Origin: an uncultured Bacteroidota bacterium
GTDB taxonomy: Bacteria > Bacteroidota > Bacteroidia > Flavobacteriales > Flavobacteriaceae
NCBI GenBank assembly: GCA_902586435.1
Contig: CACIHJ010000001.1
Location: forward strand, 1 to 64,000
Length of the DNA: 64,000 nt
Direction: 5' to 3'
Shown here piece by piece: positions 1 through 8,966 of this stretch; the first letter of the stretch is position 1, and each line of letters starts with the position of its first letter. The notes under the pieces are model-generated. The model saw nothing but the letters and a program-made list of their open reading frames with translations. It made no database searches and had not been told where the DNA came from. A program made the translations under genes and the position numbers.

Positions 1-117
1 CAAATGGAAATTGCATCTAGACAAAAAATAATAACTGATGAATATAGTGGAAGGATTCTTATTGATCCTGCTCTTGCAGAAGAGGAAATGGAAAAGATGA
101 AATCTATTTTTTCTTAA
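1..117 (+). CDS. 3' end of an unidentified protein (partial)
   Basis: An open frame enters from the left edge and ends at a TAA at 115-117, giving the last 38 residues of a protein. The tail is charged and probably helical, ending 'EEEMEKMKSIFS'. I do not recognise the family from this fragment. It is convergent with the glycosylasparaginase gene and the two coding ends overlap by four bases, as at several other junctions in this window. That it is real is inferred from the open frame and the tight packing. Confidence 0.55.
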   Translation, partial: QMEIASRQKIITDEYSGRILIDPALAEEEMEKMKSIFS

Positions 118-1064
118 AAAGCAGAATCAGAAATTATTTCTTTGTTTTCCCCTTTATAATAATCCATATAAGAAAACCCTGGTTCAATACTGTATGATCC
201 TACCTCACCTGATTTATTGATTGCTAAATAAGCAACTTGAAATCTATTAACCTGTTTATTAGTATCCACAATTCTCTTTACTGCAATTTCACAAGCTTCT
301 TGGGGAGAATTTCCTTGCCTCATTAGTTCAACAACAAGATAAGAACCTACTGTTTTGACTACTTCCTCACCTAATCCTGTAGCAACAGCTCCACCAACTT
401 TATTATCTATAAAAAGACCTGAGCCAATTATAGGGGAATCTCCTACTCTACCTCTCATTTTATATGCCAATCCACTAGTTGTACAAGCTCCTGATATATT
501 ATTCTTTTTATCTAAACAAAGCATTCCAATAGTGTCATGATTTTCAATATTTATGATAGGTTTATATTCTTGATTTTTTAACCAACTCTCCCACTCTTTT
601 TTTGATTCTTTCGTCAATAGTTCTCTAGATTTATATCCAACTGAGTATGCAAATTCTTCAGCTCCTTCTCCAGCAAGTATAACATGAGGTGTCTTTTCCA
701 TTACGTCCTTAGCTAACCTAGCTACATGAACTATATTTTCAACAGCCATAACTGATCCACAGTCTCCAAGATGATTCATTACACATGCATCAAGGGTAAC
801 AATACCTGTTCTATCGGGGGAACCTCCAAGACCAACAGTTGTATTTTTTGGATTAGACTCTTCTATGGCAACACCTTCAACTGCGGCATCTAAAGAATTT
901 GAACCTTTATCTAATAGTTGACCTGCTTTAAGATTTGCATCTGAAGTTTTCCAAGTTGAGACAGATCTTACCATTCCAGTATTTTTTATAAACTTAATCT
1001 TATTTTTTATAATAGAGAAAACACCTAAGCCTAAAATATCAAATACAAAAATTCTTCTATTCAT
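114..1064 (-). CDS. N(4)-(beta-N-acetylglucosaminyl)-L-asparaginase (glycosylasparaginase)
   Basis: Ntn-hydrolase of the asparaginase type 2 (T2) family. Known members cleave the amide bond between N-acetylglucosamine and asparagine in N-linked glycopeptides, and are made as a precursor that cuts itself before the nucleophilic threonine. The motif 'HDTIGM' places that threonine at residue 178. It is followed by the glycine-rich small-subunit motifs 'GRVGDSPIIGSG' and 'GGAVATGLGEE'. The length of 316 aa fits the bacterial enzyme. The N-terminus has a hydrophobic stretch (about residues 6-19) that may act as an export signal, as in the periplasmic enzyme of Elizabethkingia, though it is not a textbook signal peptide. 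It lies seven bases downstream of the M48 protease gene and is probably cotranscribed with it. Confidence 0.9.
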   Translation of the reverse strand: MNRRIFVFDILGLGVFSIIKNKIKFIKNTGMVRSVSTWKTSDANLKAGQLLDKGSNSLDAAVEGVAIEESNPKNTTVGLGGSPDRTGIVTLDACVMNHLGDCGSVMAVENIVHVARLAKDVMEKTPHVILAGEGAEEFAYSVGYKSRELLTKESKKEWESWLKNQEYKPIINIENHDTIGMLCLDKKNNISGACTTSGLAYKMRGRVGDSPIIGSGLFIDNKVGGAVATGLGEEVVKTVGSYLVVELMRQGNSPQEACEIAVKRIVDTNKQVNRFQVAYLAINKSGEVGSYSIEPGFSYMDYYKGENKEIISDSAF

Positions 1065-1071
1065 TAGGACT

Positions 1072-2298
1072 TTATTTTAAAGCTTGAAGTCTTTTAATTA
1101 ATGGAGGATGAGAGTAGTGAATAAAAACATATGCTGGATGAGGATATATATTTGATAGACTATCAACAGACAATTTTTTTAATGCAAGTGAAAGATGATG
1201 GCCACTAGATGTTTCTTTAGCATAAGAATCAGCTTCAAATTCATTTTTCCTACTTAAATAATTCATAAAAATACCAGAGATTAATGATATAGGAGAAAAG
1301 ATAAAACTAAAGCCAATTAACCCTAAGTGAAATGACATTTCACCACCACCTAAAGCATATGAAATCTCAGGTTGTTTTAAGCAGAACTCAAGAAAAAATG
1401 CAGTTATACCTAATTGAATAATTGTCAATAAAAGTCCTGAAAAAATATGTTTCTTTTTATAATGTCCAACTTCATGGGCTAACACTGCAACTAACTCATC
1501 ATCAGTATGTTTCTCAATCAAAGTATCATATAAAGCTATTGTTTTTTTAGGTCCAAGACCACTAAAAAAAGCATTTGCCTTAGTAGATCTTTTAGACCCA
1601 TCAATTACATAAATATTTTTTAATAAATATCCAACTTTTGATGAATACTGCTCTATTTTTTTTCTTAAATCCCCATTCTCAAGAGGTGTTAATTTATTAA
1701 ATAATGGAACTATCAAATCAGCATAAAACATATTTATAAATATCATAAGAGCTGAAACTCCAATCCATAACCATATCCAGAAACCAGACTCTAAAGTTTC
1801 AAAAAGATATATAGAAGGAAAAAGTAAAATTGAACCAATAATTAATGTAAGAATTAGTGATTTAATTATATCTAAGAAAAATGTCTTTTTCGTTGTTTTG
1901 TTAAAACCAAATTCCTCTTCAATCACAAAAGTATTATAGTAAGAAAATGGAACAGAAATTATACTCGATATAAAATAAAGAATTATAAAAAACACTCCTG
2001 ATTGAATATAACTAGAATTGTAATTTGATACAAAATCGTTTATATATCCATAACCATTAAAACAAAGAAGACCAATAATTAAAGTGAATCCGAAGAGACT
2101 AGAGATTTGTGATATCTTATTTCTTTTTATAGAATATTCTCTAGCCTTTTTATATTTTTCAGGTTTATAAAAGTCCTTAAGCTCATTTGGAATCAAGTCT
2201 TTCCAATTCAAGTGATTTATATAGTCTAATCCTGTAGAGAATAAAAAATTAAAAATTACAAGACCTAAAATTATTAAAAACCAAATTCCTGAATCCAT
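1072..2298 (-). CDS. M48 family metalloprotease (Ste24/CAAX prenyl protease 1-like)
   Basis: Integral-membrane zinc protease of the Ste24 branch of M48. The zinc motif 'HEVGH' is at residues 275-279, and the second glutamate ligand is in 'NEFEAD' near 352-357. Several hydrophobic segments (about 5-22, 66-80, 100-118, 147-165, 172-192, 285-303 and 325-347) surround the catalytic loop, matching the multi-pass Ste24 fold. The length of 408 aa is normal. Bacterial members are thought to act in membrane protein quality control; the CAAX name comes from the eukaryotic enzyme. It is the first gene of a likely pair with the asparaginase. Its start codon lies 14 bases from the probable start of the divergent small membrane protein. 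Confidence 0.92.
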   Translation of the reverse strand: MDSGIWFLIILGLVIFNFLFSTGLDYINHLNWKDLIPNELKDFYKPEKYKKAREYSIKRNKISQISSLFGFTLIIGLLCFNGYGYINDFVSNYNSSYIQSGVFFIILYFISSIISVPFSYYNTFVIEEEFGFNKTTKKTFFLDIIKSLILTLIIGSILLFPSIYLFETLESGFWIWLWIGVSALMIFINMFYADLIVPLFNKLTPLENGDLRKKIEQYSSKVGYLLKNIYVIDGSKRSTKANAFFSGLGPKKTIALYDTLIEKHTDDELVAVLAHEVGHYKKKHIFSGLLLTIIQLGITAFFLEFCLKQPEISYALGGGEMSFHLGLIGFSFIFSPISLISGIFMNYLSRKNEFEADSYAKETSSGHHLSLALKKLSVDSLSNIYPHPAYVFIHYSHPPLIKRLQALK

Positions 2299-2312
2299 TG
2301 TTATATTATATA

Positions 2313-2534
2313 ATGGTAAATTTACTTAAAATAAAATTTAATAAAGTGATAAATAAATATGTAATTATAGCAACAACAGGAATTATGATTTTTAGCTCTG
2401 GATTATGTTTATTTGGAGAAGCTATCATAAGAAAATATCAAGGGCTTGAATTTTTTAACCTAGGCACATTATCTCTAATACTTATTAATGCAGGTGTATG
2501 TATTATGATAAGTTCAAAAGAATTATCTAATTAG
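2313..2534 (+). CDS. small two-helix membrane protein, unknown function
   Basis: A 73-aa protein with two hydrophobic segments (about residues 16-34 and 50-66) and a basic N-terminus, consistent with two transmembrane helices. The frame can be extended to a TTG at 2298 that overlaps the divergent M48 start codon, but the ATG at 2313 is the more likely start. I do not recognise a family. Its end overlaps the end of the convergent DUF2834 gene by eight bases. Tight packing and a membrane-like composition argue that it is real. Confidence 0.6.
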   Translation: MVNLLKIKFNKVINKYVIIATTGIMIFSSGLCLFGEAIIRKYQGLEFFNLGTLSLILINAGVCIMISSKELSN

Positions 2535-2829
2535 CATCATGAGTATCGTAAAGATATAATGGCAATGCAAGAGAGAATCCTACCATGAATAAACATGCAA
2601 AATATCTTAATAACCTTAATGGCTTATTTCTAAATTTATAAATCAGAAATGCAAAGAATGATAATGCTGCAACTGATAAATCCCATGATATCATTGATAC
2701 TGCACTATTAGCATATAAAAGATCAAAAAAACCATTCATAGACCAGTTATTAGCTTGTAGAAAATTAATTAAATGATAGTATGGAAAGGCAATACCTATA
2801 ATACAAAAGAATAAATATATTTTTTTCAT
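2527..2829 (-). CDS. DUF2834 domain membrane protein
   Basis: A 100-aa protein with three hydrophobic segments. The features 'GIAFPYYHLINFL', a central 'FFDLLYANSAVS', and 'SWDLSVAALSFFAF' fit my recollection of DUF2834 proteins, small bacterial membrane proteins of unknown role. It stands alone on the minus strand between two plus-strand genes. Family assignment is from pattern memory and no function can be given. Confidence 0.7.
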   Translation of the reverse strand: MKKIYLFFCIIGIAFPYYHLINFLQANNWSMNGFFDLLYANSAVSMISWDLSVAALSFFAFLIYKFRNKPLRLLRYFACLFMVGFSLALPLYLYDTHDAN

Positions 2830-2890
2830 TTTTTTTTAATTAATTTAATGAAAAAGGTTCATATAAAAGCAATTAAGAAACCTATAAATA

Positions 2891-3799
2891 ATGAGTAACT
2901 CAATATTTAGAAAAGATGGAACAGCTCAAGGAGTTGCAAAACAAAGATTAATTGAGTCTCTAGCTAAACCTAGTAAACGTATTATTTATGATCCATATGC
3001 TGAAAATTTTGTGCTTGGGGCAGGTATAATTAAACTTATGGGGCATGACTTCAGTGTTTGGTTGAGTAAAAAATTCGTTCCTGGATTTCATGAACATCTA
3101 ATTTCTCGAACACGATTTATTGATGATCTGATTAAAAAAAGTATCTCTGAGCAGGTAGAACAATATGTTATTTTAGGAGCAGGTTATGATTCAAGAGCGT
3201 ATAATCTCGAACTTCCATCCGGATTAAAAATATTCGAAGTTGATCAGCCTGAAGTTCAAGAAATAAAAATATCTAAACTTCCAGATGAGATACCTAATGC
3301 AGAAAATATAACCTATGTTAGTGTTGATTTTAATCACCAATCTCTCAAAAATCAACTTTTAAATTCAGGATTTGATAAAAGAAAGTCAACTATATATACA
3401 CTTGAAGGAGTTTCACAGTATATTACAAGAGAAGCACTTAACTCAACTTTAACTGAACTGGCTCTCTTAACCCCTAATTCAAATGCAACTTTCTTTATGT
3501 CATATGTAAGTAAACTTCTGAGAGAAGATCCAAAAGCCTGTTTTGGTATGGGTTATTTAAAACCTGAAAAAGCAGCTAAATTTATAACAAATGGAGCAGC
3601 AAAGGTAGGTGAACCCTGGATATCATTATACTCTTCTAAAGAAATTGAGGATTTACTATCTCAAAATAGTTTCACTTTGATAGAGAATAAAACCTTAGCT
3701 GATCTTAATTCTAAATATTTTACTCCAGTTGGTAGAACCATCCCTGAAAATCATATTTTCAAAATTGAACATTTTGTAGTAGCTAAAAGTAAAGTTTAA
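2891..3799 (+). CDS. class I SAM-dependent methyltransferase, leucine carboxyl methyltransferase (LCM) type
   Basis: The SAM-binding motif I appears as 'YVILGAGYDSRAYNL', the signature of the bacterial LCM-like family (PF04072; TIGR00027-type proteins). The acidic residue after motif I lies in 'IFEVDQPEVQ', also typical. The length of 302 aa matches the family. Substrates of bacterial members are mostly unknown, and related enzymes occur in polyketide methylation, so the substrate here is undetermined. It stands alone on the plus strand and converges on the GDPD gene across an 11-base gap. Confidence 0.85.
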   Translation: MSNSIFRKDGTAQGVAKQRLIESLAKPSKRIIYDPYAENFVLGAGIIKLMGHDFSVWLSKKFVPGFHEHLISRTRFIDDLIKKSISEQVEQYVILGAGYDSRAYNLELPSGLKIFEVDQPEVQEIKISKLPDEIPNAENITYVSVDFNHQSLKNQLLNSGFDKRKSTIYTLEGVSQYITREALNSTLTELALLTPNSNATFFMSYVSKLLREDPKACFGMGYLKPEKAAKFITNGAAKVGEPWISLYSSKEIEDLLSQNSFTLIENKTLADLNSKYFTPVGRTIPENHIFKIEHFVVAKSKV

Positions 3800-3810
3800 A
3801 ATAATCCCTT

Positions 3811-4566
3811 TCATTTATTGACCCTTTCAGGATAATCTGTAATTATAGCATCTACTCCAAGCTTAATCATTCTTTCTATATCATCTAATTCATTTATAGT
3901 ATAGGGAAAAACTTTAAGCCCAGTTGATTGAATTTTTTCTATATTTTTTTGATTTAAATCCTTAAAATCCGGGTTAATAGCAATCGCTTTTATTTTTTTT
4001 GCAAAGGGTAAGGCATCAATAGGATTAACATTCGAGTTAACTAAAACTGCAATTGGAATAGTCATATTTAGTTCTCTAATCTTTTCTAATTCATCCCACT
4101 TAAAACTTGAAATAATAAACTTATCCTCTGTCCACCCACCTTTATTATTATATTGATTTATCAAATGATTTGTTGGAGATGCAGTCCCATAACCTTTAAG
4201 CTCAATATTTAACTTAACCTGCCCATCAATCAATTGTAAAACCTCTTCCAAAGTTGGAATTCTATATTTATCTAGAACTATTATATTTTTTATTGAGTCT
4301 AATTCAAGAGATTCTATAGAGCCCGATGAATTTGTTAATCTTTCAAGTCTCTTATCATGAAAAACAACTAATTCACCTGACTTGCATTTAAAAACATCAA
4401 TCTCAATACCATCAACTCCTAATTCCATAGCCTTGTTGATTGAAGGAATTGTATTTTCAGCAATATGCCCCATAGCTCCTCTGTGACCTATTATCATAAC
4501 TTTATCAAATTTATTACAACTTAATACTGTGATCAAAGTTAGAAATGATATTATTAATCTAAACAT
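3811..4566 (-). CDS. glycerophosphodiester phosphodiesterase lipoprotein
   Basis: TIM-barrel phosphodiesterase (GDPD family) that hydrolyses glycerophosphodiesters to glycerol-3-phosphate and an alcohol. 'IGHRGAMG' (H28, R29), 'AENTI' (E37, N38), 'GIEIDV' and 'VFHDKRLERLT' supply the family's catalytic and metal-binding residues, and 'DAIITDYPE' closes the barrel. The N-terminus 'ITVLSC' is a lipobox with C17, so the enzyme is probably a lipoprotein exposed to the periplasm. The length of 251 aa is normal. In a marine bacterium it plausibly recovers phosphate and glycerol from phospholipid head groups, which is inference. It is divergent from the dehydratase gene, with 46 bases between them. 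Confidence 0.93.
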   Translation of the reverse strand: MFRLIISFLTLITVLSCNKFDKVMIIGHRGAMGHIAENTIPSINKAMELGVDGIEIDVFKCKSGELVVFHDKRLERLTNSSGSIESLELDSIKNIIVLDKYRIPTLEEVLQLIDGQVKLNIELKGYGTASPTNHLINQYNNKGGWTEDKFIISSFKWDELEKIRELNMTIPIAVLVNSNVNPIDALPFAKKIKAIAINPDFKDLNQKNIEKIQSTGLKVFPYTINELDDIERMIKLGVDAIITDYPERVNK

Positions 4567-4612
4567 ATTGAAAGATAAGATTTTATGAATAAAAATGAAT
4601 AATTAGTATATT

Positions 4613-5554
4613 ATGGTTATGGATAAGAACAGTTTAGTTGAATGTCATGATCGAATAAAACCATATATTCATAATACTCCTGTTATTACATCTACTCAAA
4701 TAAATAGAATGACAGGAGCTGAAATATATTTTAAATGTGATAATTTCCAAAAAATGGGGGCATTTAAAATGAGAGGGGCTGCAAATGCTATACTTCAACT
4801 ACCTGAGGATAAAAAAGCAAACGGAGTTGTAACTCATTCATCTGGAAATTTTGGACAGGCTCTTGCACTAGCTGCTCAAAGTATAGGTGTTAAAGCATAT
4901 ATAGTTATGCCTTCAAATGCAACAGAAATAAAAAAGACTGCAGTTAAGGGATATGGAGGTGAATTAATTGAGTCTGAATCAAATGTTGAGTCAAGAGAAG
5001 CTACTGCTCAAGAGGTTGTTGAATCAAAAGGAGCAACTTTTATTCATCCTTCAAATGATAATAATGTTATTTTGGGTCAAGGGACTGCATGCAAAGAACT
5101 TCTAGAAGATTATAATTTTTTAGAATATGTTATAACTCCAGTTGGAGGAGGAGGATTAATTGCAGGTAGCGCATTAGCAGCAAAATACTTTGGCAAAGAC
5201 TGCTCAGTTATTGGTGCAGAACCACTTGTAGTTGATGATGCTTATAGATCACTAAAGAGTGGTAAGATAGAAACAAACAATACTACAAGAACAATAGCTG
5301 ATGGATTAAATACTCAGTTAGGTGATAAAAACTTTCCTATAATTCAAAAAGAAGTACATTCAATAATTAGGGTAACTGAAGATGAAATTATTGAATCAAT
5401 GAAGATTATATGGGAGAGATTAAAAATAGTATGCGAACCTTCTTGTTCTCCTGCATTAGCAGCAGTTTTAAAAGACAAAAAGTTATTTAATAATAAAAAG
5501 GTTGGAATAATAATTTCAGGTGGGAATGTTGATTTAAATAAACTTCCATTTTAA
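4613..5554 (+). CDS. PLP-dependent threonine/serine dehydratase (serine racemase/threonine ammonia-lyase type)
   Basis: Fold-type II pyridoxal-phosphate enzyme. The cofactor lysine is K52 in 'MGAFKMRGA', the substrate loop is 'THSSGNFGQALA', the phosphate loop is 'PVGGGGLIAG', and 'IISGGN' lies near the C-terminus. The length of 313 aa, with no ACT domain, fits the short catabolic or serine-racemase-like group rather than allosteric biosynthetic IlvA. It deaminates threonine or serine, and racemase activity is possible. The start could be either ATG at 4613 or 4619. It is followed after 11 bases by the sulfatase gene, so the two may share a transcript without an obvious functional link. Confidence 0.88.
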   Translation: MVMDKNSLVECHDRIKPYIHNTPVITSTQINRMTGAEIYFKCDNFQKMGAFKMRGAANAILQLPEDKKANGVVTHSSGNFGQALALAAQSIGVKAYIVMPSNATEIKKTAVKGYGGELIESESNVESREATAQEVVESKGATFIHPSNDNNVILGQGTACKELLEDYNFLEYVITPVGGGGLIAGSALAAKYFGKDCSVIGAEPLVVDDAYRSLKSGKIETNNTTRTIADGLNTQLGDKNFPIIQKEVHSIIRVTEDEIIESMKIIWERLKIVCEPSCSPALAAVLKDKKLFNNKKVGIIISGGNVDLNKLPF

Positions 5555-5565
5555 ATTTATTCTCT

Positions 5566-7023
5566 ATGAAAAATATACTATTTATTATATCGTTATGCTT
5601 TATAAGTTGTTCCAAAGACAGAACATTGCAAAAAATCTCTTCAATTGAAAACCCAAACATCGTTTTAATATTTATGGATGATTTAGGCTATGGAGATATA
5701 ATGCAGTTTGGATCTATAAATTATGAAACCCCACATATAAACAAACTTGCAAAAGAAGGGATGCTGTTTACTAATTTTTACTCAGTCCAAGCAGTTTGTA
5801 GCGCCTCAAGAGCAGCCCTATTAACAGGATCATATCCTAATAGGATGGGAATAAGTGGAGCATTAATGCCATACTCAACTACTGGTCTTAATGAAAATGA
5901 AATTACAATAGCTGAGTTGTTAAAAGAAAAAGGCTATGCAACATCTATATTTGGTAAATGGCATTTAGGATTTCAAGAAAAATTTCTTCCGCTAAATCAT
6001 GGTTTTGATACCTTTCTAGGGTTACCTTATTCAAATGACATGTGGCCTGTTGATTTTGATGGAAATCAAATATCTGATTCATCTGATTGGAGAAAAAAGT
6101 CTTACCCGCAGCTACCTTTAATTGAAAACTTCAACAAAATTGATGAAATTAGAACATTAGAAGACCAGGCTAAACTTACAACATTATTAACTGAAAGGTC
6201 TGTTGAATTTATAAACAATAATAAAGACAATCCATTCTTCTTATACGTACCTCATCCTATGCCTCATGTTCCTATAGCTGTATCAAATAAGTTTAAGGGT
6301 AAAAGCCCTCAAGGTCTATATGGTGATTTAATGATGGAAATTGATTGGTCAGTTGGCGAAATAGTAAAAGCACTAAAACAAAACAATTTAGAAGAAAATA
6401 CACTTGTAATCTTCACAAGTGATAATGGTCCATGGTTAAATTTTGGAAATCATGCAGGATCTACAGGAGGATTAAGAGAAGGTAAAGGTACTAGCTTTGA
6501 AGGAGGTCAAAGAGTACCAACAATAATGAAGTGGCCAAAAGTAATATCAGCTGGAAGCATCTCAAATAATATTGCGGCTACAATTGATGTTTTTCCTACA
6601 ATTGCTAATATAGTTTCATCTGAGCTTCCTAAACATAAAATAGATGGTGTTGATATATCTTCTATACTAGAAGGAAGAAGAGATTCTAATCCTAGAGATC
6701 ATTTATATTACTATTATGGAAAAAATAATTTAGAAGCAGTAAGAAAAGATAACTGGAAGTTGGTATTCCCTCATGAAAGCAGATCTTATAAAAATGTACT
6801 TCCAAAAAACGATGGTCATCCTGGACCATATTCTAAATTTACTGCAGAATATGCACTTTACAATCTTAGAAGAGATCCTGGTGAAGAATATAATGTAAAA
6901 GAACTTTATCCAGAAATTGTAAAAGAGCTTGAAGATCTAGCGGAAATAGCAAGAAATGACCTTGGCGATGATTTAAATAATCGTATAGGGAATAATTTAA
7001 GAGAGCCTGGAACTATTGAATAA
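5566..7023 (+). CDS. sulfatase lipoprotein, S1 (arylsulfatase/GalNAc-6-sulfatase-like) family
   Basis: Formylglycine-dependent sulfatase that removes sulfate esters, probably from algal or glycosaminoglycan-like sugars. Metal-binding aspartates are in 'FMDDLGYGD' (D38, D39). The nucleophile is C78 in 'CSASRAALLTG', which has alanine where the classical signature C-x-P-S-R has proline. Further conserved blocks are 'GKWHLGF', 'PHPMPHVP' and 'TSDNGPW'. The N-terminus 'LCFISC' is a lipobox (C15), so the enzyme is probably membrane-anchored in the periplasm or on the surface. The length of 485 aa is normal. No maturase lies in the window, so the formylglycine-generating enzyme must be elsewhere. 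It follows the dehydratase by 11 bases. Confidence 0.9.
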   Translation: MKNILFIISLCFISCSKDRTLQKISSIENPNIVLIFMDDLGYGDIMQFGSINYETPHINKLAKEGMLFTNFYSVQAVCSASRAALLTGSYPNRMGISGALMPYSTTGLNENEITIAELLKEKGYATSIFGKWHLGFQEKFLPLNHGFDTFLGLPYSNDMWPVDFDGNQISDSSDWRKKSYPQLPLIENFNKIDEIRTLEDQAKLTTLLTERSVEFINNNKDNPFFLYVPHPMPHVPIAVSNKFKGKSPQGLYGDLMMEIDWSVGEIVKALKQNNLEENTLVIFTSDNGPWLNFGNHAGSTGGLREGKGTSFEGGQRVPTIMKWPKVISAGSISNNIAATIDVFPTIANIVSSELPKHKIDGVDISSILEGRRDSNPRDHLYYYYGKNNLEAVRKDNWKLVFPHESRSYKNVLPKNDGHPGPYSKFTAEYALYNLRRDPGEEYNVKELYPEIVKELEDLAEIARNDLGDDLNNRIGNNLREPGTIE

Positions 7024-7041
7024 ATATTGAAGTTAAAAATG

Positions 7042-7116
7042 TGGGCGCTGAGGGATTCGAACCCCCGACCCCTTGGGTGTAAACCAAGTGCTCTAAACCA
7101 ACTGAGCTAAGCGCCC
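7042..7116 (-). tRNA. tRNA-Val (anticodon TAC)
   Basis: The minus strand folds as a full cloverleaf. The acceptor stem GGGCGCT pairs with AGCGCCC, the D arm contains 'AGCTCAGTTGG', the anticodon stem is CTTGG/CCAAG with loop TTTACAC giving anticodon TAC (valine), and the T arm contains 'GGTTCGAATCC'. The discriminator base is A and CCA is not encoded. A perfect -7 promoter box lies nine bases before its 5' end. Confidence 0.97.
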
Positions 7117-7125
7117 GGGAGAATG

Positions 7126-7133
7126 CAAATATA
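7126..7133 (-). promoter_or_regulatory. -7 promoter box for tRNA-Val
   Basis: The minus strand reads TATATTTG, a perfect match to the Bacteroidota -7 consensus TAnnTTTG, ending nine bases upstream of the tRNA 5' end. The -33 element is not obvious. The consensus is established knowledge and the assignment is inferred from position. Confidence 0.65.
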
Positions 7134-7190
7134 ATATAAATTAGCTAATAAGGTTTAGATATATATTTTGTAATTTCTATCATAATTATT

Positions 7191-8084
7191 GTGAAAAAAG
7201 AAATCAAATTACTTGATGGAAGTCTGTCTTATCCACTTGAAAAAGAAGGATATGATCTTAATAATAATTTATGGACTGGCGATGCACTAATAAATAACCC
7301 AGATTTTATAAAGAAAATACATAAAGATTATTTGTTTGCAGGTGTTGACTTTATTTCTACTTCAACTTATCAAATAAGCTACAAGGTTCTAAAAGAGATG
7401 GGATATAATCTCAATGAGATAAAAGATATATTTAAAAGATCCGTTGATCTTGCAAAGTGTGCAATAAAAGAGACAAAAATTAAAAAGGGAATTAAAATAG
7501 TAGGGAGTTACGGTCCATTCGGTTCATCACTATCTAATGGTTCTGAATACACAGGAAGATATAATACCCCAAATCAAATAATAAAGAAGTTTCACATAGA
7601 AAATATGAATATTATAAAAGAATTAGATATAGATATTATTCTTTATGAGACAATTCCATGTTTAACTGAAATTGAGATACTTTCAAAATTAGTAGAGGAA
7701 TATGAAAAAGAAGTTTGGGTATCATTTACCTGTAATGAAAATTTAGAATTTAGAGATGGCTCATCAATAATAAAAGCATGTAAAATTCTATCTTCAATAA
7801 AAAATATTTCTACTATAGGTATAAATTGTTTCTCTCCATTATTAGTAGAAAAAGCAATAAAAAGATTGAAAGATAATTCAAATAAAAAAATATTAATCTA
7901 TCCAAACTCTGGAGAAATTTATAATAGTAAAAATAAAGATTGGTGTGGTGAAAATTTGTTTGATAGTTCTATGATTAAAAAATGGGTAGATCTGTCCCCA
8001 GATATTATTGGCGGATGTTGTAGAGTTGATTGTAAAGACATTAAGAATATGAGAAAAGAAATTAATTTTTTTCAGCAACTATAG
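7191..8084 (+). CDS. homocysteine S-methyltransferase family protein
   Basis: Zinc-dependent TIM-barrel methyltransferase (S-methyl-transferase/BHMT family, MmuM-like) that moves a methyl group from a donor such as S-methylmethionine to homocysteine to give methionine. The N-terminal 'LLDGSLSYPLE' stands where the family has its D-G-[GA] motif. 'STSTYQISY' and 'YETIP' are typical strands, the first zinc cysteine is in 'GINCFSP' and the other pair in 'IGGCCRVD'. The length of 297 aa is normal. The start codon is GTG at 7191 and no better start lies nearby. The methyl donor cannot be told from sequence. Confidence 0.88.
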   Translation: MKKEIKLLDGSLSYPLEKEGYDLNNNLWTGDALINNPDFIKKIHKDYLFAGVDFISTSTYQISYKVLKEMGYNLNEIKDIFKRSVDLAKCAIKETKIKKGIKIVGSYGPFGSSLSNGSEYTGRYNTPNQIIKKFHIENMNIIKELDIDIILYETIPCLTEIEILSKLVEEYEKEVWVSFTCNENLEFRDGSSIIKACKILSSIKNISTIGINCFSPLLVEKAIKRLKDNSNKKILIYPNSGEIYNSKNKDWCGENLFDSSMIKKWVDLSPDIIGGCCRVDCKDIKNMRKEINFFQQL

Positions 8085-8126
8085 CATAATTTTATATAGT
8101 AAAAAGTAATTTCATATATTGCCTAT

Positions 8127-8966
8127 ATGAAACAATCTTTCCTAGAGATATCATTTGCTGCTATTGCCTTTACTTTAGCTTTTTCTATTGCATATGCAAC
8201 AGGATTAGACATTGTAAAGGATGCTGTTTTATATGCTTTTATTATTCAGTGGATCTTATATATTCCGGCATATTTATTTCAAACTGAAAAGTTTTATGAT
8301 CTCTCTGGAAGTATTACTTATATTTTTGTTATCTCTTACATACTCTATTCAACATATGAACCAAATGAAATAGATTATGGAAATATTATCTTATCCTTAT
8401 TTATATCAATTTGGGCAATTAGACTTGGCAGTTTCCTTTTTATGAGAATCAAAAAAGCCGGAGAAGATAAAAGATTTAGATTAATAAAGAAATCCCCTAC
8501 TAGATTCTTCATGACATGGACTCTTCAAGGCATGTGGGTATCTGTATGCTCTGCATGTGCTCTAACAGGCATGGCAAATGGAATCATTTTAAATCCTCTA
8601 TTTTATTTTGGAGCATTTATTTTTCTTTTAGGATTTTTAGTTGAAATAATAGCAGATAATCAAAAAACAAAATTTAGAAAAGACCCAATAAATAAGGATA
8701 ATTTTATAACTACAGGCTTATGGAAATATTCTAGACATCCAAATTATTTAGGGGAAATAACTTTATGGCTTGGAGTTGCTGTAATGTCTCTATCATCTCT
8801 GTCAGGATTGCAATTAATAACATTAGTTTCTCCTATTTTTACTTATTTCCTTTTAGTATATGTTAGCGGTGTTAGAATTCTAGAAGAAACGGGAAGAAAG
8901 AAATGGGGACATCTAGACAGCTACAAAGAATATATAAAAAATACGCCTTCTCTTTTATTTAAATGA
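8127..8966 (+). CDS. DUF1295 membrane protein (steroid 5-alpha-reductase-like C-terminal fold)
   Basis: A 279-aa protein with about seven hydrophobic segments. The C-terminal motif 'SRHPNYLGEI' is the hallmark of the DUF1295/3-oxo-5-alpha-steroid 4-dehydrogenase/ICMT superfamily (PF06966), where this region binds a nucleotide or SAM cofactor. The exact reaction of bacterial DUF1295 proteins is not settled. It sits 42 bases after the homocysteine methyltransferase gene and overlaps the following 84-aa ORF by four bases (ATGA), which suggests translational coupling. Confidence 0.85.
   Translation: MKQSFLEISFAAIAFTLAFSIAYATGLDIVKDAVLYAFIIQWILYIPAYLFQTEKFYDLSGSITYIFVISYILYSTYEPNEIDYGNIILSLFISIWAIRLGSFLFMRIKKAGEDKRFRLIKKSPTRFFMTWTLQGMWVSVCSACALTGMANGIILNPLFYFGAFIFLLGFLVEIIADNQKTKFRKDPINKDNFITTGLWKYSRHPNYLGEITLWLGVAVMSLSSLSGLQLITLVSPIFTYFLLVYVSGVRILEETGRKKWGHLDSYKEYIKNTPSLLFK

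Noticed and set aside
2298-2312. TTG start for the small membrane protein
   Set aside because: It overlaps the start codon of the divergent M48 gene and adds five residues without supporting features; the ATG at 2313 is preferred.
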